Positions 6,380 to 9,717 of a stretch of DNA of 9,717 nucleotides are shown here, in pieces. Under the pieces are notes generated by a model that worked only from the letters and a program-made list of their open reading frames with translations, did not search any database and had not been told where the DNA came from. How positions within the stretch are numbered: the stretch's first letter is position 1; each line of letters starts with the position of its first letter. Source of the stretch: Candidatus Woesearchaeota archaeon (lineage in GTDB: Archaea > Nanobdellota > Nanobdellia > Woesearchaeales > GW2011-AR15); assembly GCA_023701075.1 (NCBI GenBank), contig JAMPXQ010000044.1, positions 1 through 9,717 on the forward strand. The letters are read 5' to 3'. Made by a program: the position numbers and the translations under genes.

Positions 6380-7312
6380 TTGGGTGAACTGAGGAAAGAT
6401 TATATCTTGGATAGGTATGTGATCATAGCTACTGAGAGGGCTAAACGGCCGCATGAGTTCACTTCTACTTCTGAAAAGATTATTGAAAAGACTTGTTTTT
6501 TCTGCCCGGGCAGCGAAAACCTGACTCCTAAAGAGATAATGAGGATAGGAAAAGAGAATTGGGATATAAGGGTATTCCCTAATAAATTTGCAGCTGTAAA
6601 AGCAGCCGGAAACCCAACTGTCCGGACAGATAATGATTTCTATACTTTCTCAGATGCATATGGGAACCACGAAGTGATTGTAGAGACGCCTAACCACGAC
6701 AAGAGCCTTGCTGACCTGTCAATACCTCAGATTGCTGATGTATTTAGAGTATTCAAAACCAGGATCGAAGAAAACCTGAAAGATCCGCAGATAAGATATG
6801 TATCTGTATTCAAGAACCATGGAAAGGGTGCAGGCACATCGATACAGCATACGCACTGCCAGCTTGTCGCATATAATATTCTTCCTGAGATAATCAGGCA
6901 GAAGGAAGAGAAAGTGAAGCTGCATAAGGACTGTCCATATTGCAGCGTGATAAGCCGAGAGAGAGATTCGCTTAGGAGATGCTTTGAGAATGATTCATTC
7001 ATCTCGTTCACACCTTATGCTTCAAGGTTCCCTTTTGAAAACTGGATACTTCCAAAAAGGCATATCCTGAACTTGAGCCAGTTTGAAGACAAAGAATTTG
7101 GATCATTGGCTGAAATTGTCAAAAAAGTCCTCATGAAGCTAAAAGAACTGAATGCAGACTATAACATGTGCATCCAGTATGGCATTGAAAACATGCATTT
7201 TCATATCGAAATATGCCCAAGGCTCGCTACATGGGCAGGGTTTGAACTAGGGACAGGGACGATAATCAATACTATGACACCTGAGAATGCTGCTGAGTTC
7301 TATAGGATTTAG
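6380..7312 (+). CDS. galT: GalT-family (HIT superfamily) nucleotidylyltransferase
   Basis: This 310-residue protein belongs to the galactose-1-phosphate uridylyltransferase family, which swaps UMP between UDP-glucose and galactose 1-phosphate (Leloir pathway) through a covalent histidine intermediate. The N terminus (GELRKDYILDRYVIIATERAK) and CFFCPGSE with zinc ligands Cys39 and Cys42 are family hallmarks. The catalytic motif is HTHCQ at 157-161, with His159 the expected nucleophile; the middle residue is Thr where the family usually has Pro. The second half has CPYC (185-188), NMHFHIEICPR (271-281) and AGFELGTGTIINTMTPENAA. That last segment is also typical of ADP-glucose phosphorylase relatives, so the true substrate could be another sugar nucleotide. 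Length is somewhat shorter than bacterial GalT (about 345) but usual for archaeal forms. It starts at TTG with AGGTGA upstream, 29 bases after the zinc-ribbon gene. No galactokinase or epimerase gene is in the window. Confidence 0.88.
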   Translation: MGELRKDYILDRYVIIATERAKRPHEFTSTSEKIIEKTCFFCPGSENLTPKEIMRIGKENWDIRVFPNKFAAVKAAGNPTVRTDNDFYTFSDAYGNHEVIVETPNHDKSLADLSIPQIADVFRVFKTRIEENLKDPQIRYVSVFKNHGKGAGTSIQHTHCQLVAYNILPEIIRQKEEKVKLHKDCPYCSVISRERDSLRRCFENDSFISFTPYASRFPFENWILPKRHILNLSQFEDKEFGSLAEIVKKVLMKLKELNADYNMCIQYGIENMHFHIEICPRLATWAGFELGTGTIINTMTPENAAEFYRI

Positions 7313-7339
7313 TATTAATAAGTAGTAATAAACGAAAGA

Positions 7340-7347
7340 TTTAATAA
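7340..7347 (+). promoter_or_regulatory. Candidate TATA box for the 326-residue unrecognised protein
   Basis: TTTAATAA is centred about 30 bases upstream of the ATG at 7374, and the gap contains no Shine-Dalgarno. The position favours the ATG over a TTG at 7356, which would fall before the expected start of transcription. Confidence 0.45.
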
Positions 7348-7373
7348 TAGCAATCTTGTTTTTTGCAGATTAT

Positions 7374-8354
7374 ATGAACCGTGCAGCTACATTGGACATG
7401 ATAGTGAAATGTCAAAAAAAAGATGAGCAAGAAAGATTATTTGCTGCAGAGCATCAGGGATTAGAGTTTGAAAGCGACTTTGCACCTTATGAAACGGATG
7501 GGACATACACATTACTCTGGTTCAAATTCGAAAATAATACTCTCATTACAAGCGGTCAGGTGGTTCATAATGTCAATCCTGATCCAGACCTAATCAAAAA
7601 TCTGCTTGATGAGACATACTCTGCCAATTCTAAAGCTATTTCCTTCATAGGATACTGGAATGATACTGAATTGACCATACAACGATGGAATTCTTCATAT
7701 TATTTCAGCTTAGAGATAAATGGCAGTGTCCCGCGTGGCTATGATGGCACTGGCAATAAGAAGCTTGCTGGTTTGGTCTCTGAGTTCAAAGGACTTGAAA
7801 TATGGAATAAGATAAATGCAACTATTGCTGAGAAAGATGGCGGGAGGGTATTGCAGCTTGACGTTGAGATAAAAGATCCAAGCTTGTTTGACGGGCAGGA
7901 ACTTAGCCAGATGATGAAAAAATTCCTCAACATCAATTATGCCGTCACTTTGAGGGATATAACTCCAGACATGGGATATGTGGTAAAAGACAATTCCAAA
8001 GAAGGCTATGGTGACTTATACCTGACCGCAAATAGAGGATATGCTTTTGATTTCGAGGCGATGAACCAACATCTGCTGGACTTGTTAAACGAATATGTAC
8101 CCGAAATTACAGATATGATTTCAATAAGGGCAGGAACACAATATTTCATAATCCATAATAAAGTTCCAGCATCTGAATACCAATTCACCATAGGGCTGGA
8201 ATATGATGAATTGAACCGGAAACTTAGGATCATTGATACTGACACAAATAGATTTTTTTATTCTACGCATACAAGCAGATCAATTGTAGGAAGATTATAC
8301 GCAGATCTATCAGCCGATACTGGCAGGTTCTGCATCCGTGATGCTTTCAGCTAG
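7374..8354 (+). CDS. Unrecognised 326-residue protein
   Basis: I cannot assign a family. The chain has no membrane helix and no recognisable signal peptide at the ATG chosen. An alternative TTG at 7356 would add MFFADY but no signal either. Residues 45-120 and 155-225 look beta-rich, with alternating hydrophobic residues, and short helices lie near 72-82, 177-185 and 228-240. Five N-X-S/T sequons (Asn54, 96, 106, 116, 148) all fall in the first half. That would suit an exported protein, but without a signal it may be chance. Two cysteines sit near the ends (Cys13, Cys320). The gene is separated from the GalT-family gene by 61 bases containing a TATA-like element, so it is probably its own unit. 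It faces the next gene tail to tail. Codon use looks like the neighbours, giving no sign of recent transfer. Confidence 0.7.
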   Translation: MNRAATLDMIVKCQKKDEQERLFAAEHQGLEFESDFAPYETDGTYTLLWFKFENNTLITSGQVVHNVNPDPDLIKNLLDETYSANSKAISFIGYWNDTELTIQRWNSSYYFSLEINGSVPRGYDGTGNKKLAGLVSEFKGLEIWNKINATIAEKDGGRVLQLDVEIKDPSLFDGQELSQMMKKFLNINYAVTLRDITPDMGYVVKDNSKEGYGDLYLTANRGYAFDFEAMNQHLLDLLNEYVPEITDMISIRAGTQYFIIHNKVPASEYQFTIGLEYDELNRKLRIIDTDTNRFFYSTHTSRSIVGRLYADLSADTGRFCIRDAFS

Positions 8355-8385
8355 ATGACTTTAGTAGCACCATAAGATAAATGAA

Positions 8386-8400
8386 TCTATTCCTAATAGA
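8386..8400. terminator. Hairpin between convergent genes, possible bidirectional terminator
   Basis: TCTATT and AATAGA form a perfect 6-bp stem around the loop CCT. The element lies in the 47-base gap between the stop codons of two convergent genes, ending one base before the minus-strand stop. The position suggests a shared transcript end, but the stem is AT-rich and no long T-run follows on either strand. Confidence 0.35.
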
Positions 8401-8401
8401 A

Positions 8402-9127
8402 TTATCCTGGTAATCTTGCAAAAGTTGGCCTTGCCGCAGTAAACACCCTGCATTCAGGCTCATACTTATAAATGGGCAAGGTTGATATCCATGATTTCTT
8501 TATCGCATCAGCATGGCTGAGATCGCCGGCTCTTGCCTGGATATAACTTTCCAGCATCTGCCTGTTGCCATCATATGAAAGGAGTTGGACGTGTTCTGTA
8601 AATGCCTGTCCAAAATCATCTTTATACTGCTTGAGGGCAAGGAAAACATGATAGTTCTTCTCTGATGAGCATATTGTCCTAAGGCCATGGCTCATGATGC
8701 CATATGAATCATGCCGATAAGACTCAATTACTTCGCTATATTTTGACCTCAACGCTAACCCAGATACCAATTCAGCATCTGCAAAAGCGTAATTAAGTTC
8801 TTCTGGTGCATGTTTGATCAAATCAGCAAACAATAGTAAATTATTCTTGAAACTTTCCATCCCCATTTTATTCATGTTTCTTGCTCTCTGAATTATGGCA
8901 ATCAAATCAGAATATGCAAGAGTGGCGCTACGGTCCTTTAGTGAGGAATATTCCTTGGCCAGGCTTAGCATCGCTCCGACAAGAGGCAATGCTTCATATT
9001 GGGTCTCCATTCCATAATATGCATCTATCTCCAAAATATGTTCCACTCTGATCGCAGTGCCTTCATCCAAATCAGGATAATCAATCAAGTCCATCTTTTG
9101 CATAAGCATGTCAGCAATGTCTCCCAT
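8402..9127 (-). CDS. Unrecognised 241-residue all-helical protein
   Basis: I cannot assign a family. The sequence looks almost wholly alpha-helical and soluble, with no membrane segment or signal peptide. Successive amphipathic helices lie near 3-13, 24-34, 44-60, 66-84, 90-106, 112-123, 127-140 and 160-180, as in a helical bundle or repeat-type solenoid. The C-terminal 25 residues (from about YKYEPECRV to the end) have fewer helical features. The two cysteines (in TICSSE and PECRV) show no metal-binding spacing. The ATG at 9127 is supported by a TATA box centred about 28 bases upstream and no Shine-Dalgarno, implying a leaderless mRNA. A perfect short palindrome lies just upstream of the TATA box. 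It is transcribed alone, tail to tail with the 326-residue gene and head to head with the class III signal-peptide gene. Confidence 0.72.
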   Translation of the reverse strand: MGDIADMLMQKMDLIDYPDLDEGTAIRVEHILEIDAYYGMETQYEALPLVGAMLSLAKEYSSLKDRSATLAYSDLIAIIQRARNMNKMGMESFKNNLLLFADLIKHAPEELNYAFADAELVSGLALRSKYSEVIESYRHDSYGIMSHGLRTICSSEKNYHVFLALKQYKDDFGQAFTEHVQLLSYDGNRQMLESYIQARAGDLSHADAIKKSWISTLPIYKYEPECRVFTAARPTFARLPG

Positions 9128-9150
9128 AGGTATTGGTGAGCTACAGGTTA

Positions 9151-9160
9151 TATTTAAATA
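9151..9160 (-). promoter_or_regulatory. TATA box for the all-helical protein
   Basis: TATTTAAATA is a perfect 10-base palindrome, so it reads as a TATA box on both strands. Its centre is about 28 bases upstream of the minus-strand ATG at 9127. No gene starts at the matching distance on the plus strand, so it is assigned to the minus-strand gene. Confidence 0.6.
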
Positions 9161-9170
9161 CTAGACCTCT

Positions 9171-9182
9171 GACAGTGCTGTC
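9171..9182. promoter_or_regulatory. Short palindrome upstream of the all-helical gene's promoter
   Basis: GACAG-TG-CTGTC is a perfect inverted repeat with a 2-base centre, 10 bases upstream of the TATA box of the minus-strand gene. It lies where an archaeal activator or TFB-adjacent regulator would bind. No second copy is seen in the window. Confidence 0.35.
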
Positions 9183-9264
9183 CGATATATTGCATGATGG
9201 AGATAAAATTTAGGACAACACCATTTTTGAGGCATCATCTTTCAGTCCGGTTAACTTAGAAAAC

Positions 9265-9272
9265 TATTTAAA
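9265..9272 (+). promoter_or_regulatory. TATA box for the right-edge class III signal-peptide gene
   Basis: TATTTAAA is centred about 38 bases upstream of the ATG at 9307. This predicts a leader of about a dozen bases that contains the strong Shine-Dalgarno AGAGGTGA (9295-9302). Confidence 0.55.
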
Positions 9273-9306
9273 GCACATAGATAAGGATTAATCCAGAGGT
9301 GAGTTT

Positions 9307-9717
9307 ATGAAAAAAGGATCATTAAGTCTTTCTATTAATGCGATAGTTGTATTGATCTTGGCTGTAACTCTACTTAGCCTTGGTCTGACGTTCATCAACA
9401 ATACATTCGGCGGAGCCACAAAAGAGCTGGATAAATCTCTTAGGGGCATAGGAGAAGACCGAAAGACACAGCTGATGTCAAAATGCAACAATGCGGCATG
9501 CCTTGAAGAGAGGAGCATAAATATGGATGCAAGTTCAAAAGAGACGACACTTTTGGTGCTTTATAACAAGATGGGTTGCGATATCGATGTCAGCATCAAT
9601 TTTGCGCTTGACGAATGCAACATCATAAACGATGAAGAAGCATCATGCGATGATATTAAATTGAGTTCATATAAGTCCCAGCCGGTGAGTCCAGGCGGAA
9701 AAGAGACAGTCCCAATA
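9307..9717 (+). CDS. Class III signal-peptide (pilin-like) exported protein, 5' part (runs off right edge)
   Basis: The frame is open from the ATG at 9307 to the last base (137 codons), so the C terminus is missing. The N terminus, MKKGSLSLSINAIVVLILAV, is a short basic KKG followed by a polar stretch and a hydrophobic helix to about residue 30, the form cleaved by archaeal prepilin peptidase after Gly4. Asn replaces the Glu or Asp often found near the start of the helix. The exported part seen so far contains five cysteines (60, 65, 91, 104, 114). Residues 80-137, with a cysteine after LYNKMG and a turn SPGGKETVPI, resemble one half of an immunoglobulin-like beta-sandwich. A strong Shine-Dalgarno AGAGGTGA ends 4 bases before the ATG and settles the start. 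It is probably an archaeal surface or pilus-associated protein; its specific role is unknown. Confidence 0.8.
   Translation, partial: MKKGSLSLSINAIVVLILAVTLLSLGLTFINNTFGGATKELDKSLRGIGEDRKTQLMSKCNNAACLEERSINMDASSKETTLLVLYNKMGCDIDVSINFALDECNIINDEEASCDDIKLSSYKSQPVSPGGKETVPI

Noticed and set aside
9288..9518. Minus-strand 76-codon open frame near the right edge
   Set aside because: It is antisense to the class III signal-peptide gene, which has a strong Shine-Dalgarno and TATA box.
1..9717. CRISPR array, tRNA, rRNA or insertion sequence
   Set aside because: No regularly spaced repeats, no T-arm-like GGTTCGA sequence within a cloverleaf context, no transposase motifs and no long terminal inverted repeats were seen on reading both strands.

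Overview
The window reads as a piece of an archaeal chromosome, most plausibly from a small-genome DPANN-type lineage such as Woesearchaeota or Pacearchaeota. The evidence is a NOG1-type GTPase, a transketolase split into two subunits, TATA-box promoters placed so that several mRNAs would be leaderless, GGTGA-type Shine-Dalgarno sites before other genes, a strong AGG/AGA bias for arginine, and class III (pilin-like) signal peptides. The lineage is inferred from gene style and was not tested by any search.

Left part (1-1105, minus strand): a six-helix membrane protein of unknown role lies upstream of the 5' part of nog1, which runs off the left edge. Each of the two genes has its own TATA box. 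Between them and the next block is a 317-base divergent intergenic region holding two outward promoters, an 11-bp tandem repeat and a short inverted repeat.

Central plus-strand block (1423-7312): the N- and C-terminal subunits of transketolase are translationally coupled and followed by a poly-T terminator. Next come two overlapping genes for membrane-anchored exported proteins: a large one with a class III signal and 16 N-glycosylation sequons, and a small one with a type IV pilin-like N terminus. A third unit encodes a MgtC/SapB-DUF4010 membrane protein, a 51-residue zinc ribbon and a GalT-family nucleotidylyltransferase that starts at TTG.

Right part (7374-9717): two unrecognised genes face each other across a 47-base gap containing a hairpin. 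One is a beta-rich 326-residue protein and the other an all-helical 241-residue protein. After a 179-base divergent spacer comes the 5' part of a second class III signal-peptide protein that runs off the right edge.

Functionally the window mixes ribosome assembly (NOG1), the non-oxidative pentose phosphate route (transketolase), sugar-nucleotide metabolism (GalT family) and cell-surface, pilin-like proteins. GalT could feed the glycans suggested by the sequon-rich surface protein, but that link is only inferred. I see no mobile element, CRISPR array, tRNA or rRNA. I found no clear new multi-gene system. The best candidates for novelty are the coupled sequon-rich/pilin-like pair and the convergent pair of unrecognised genes.
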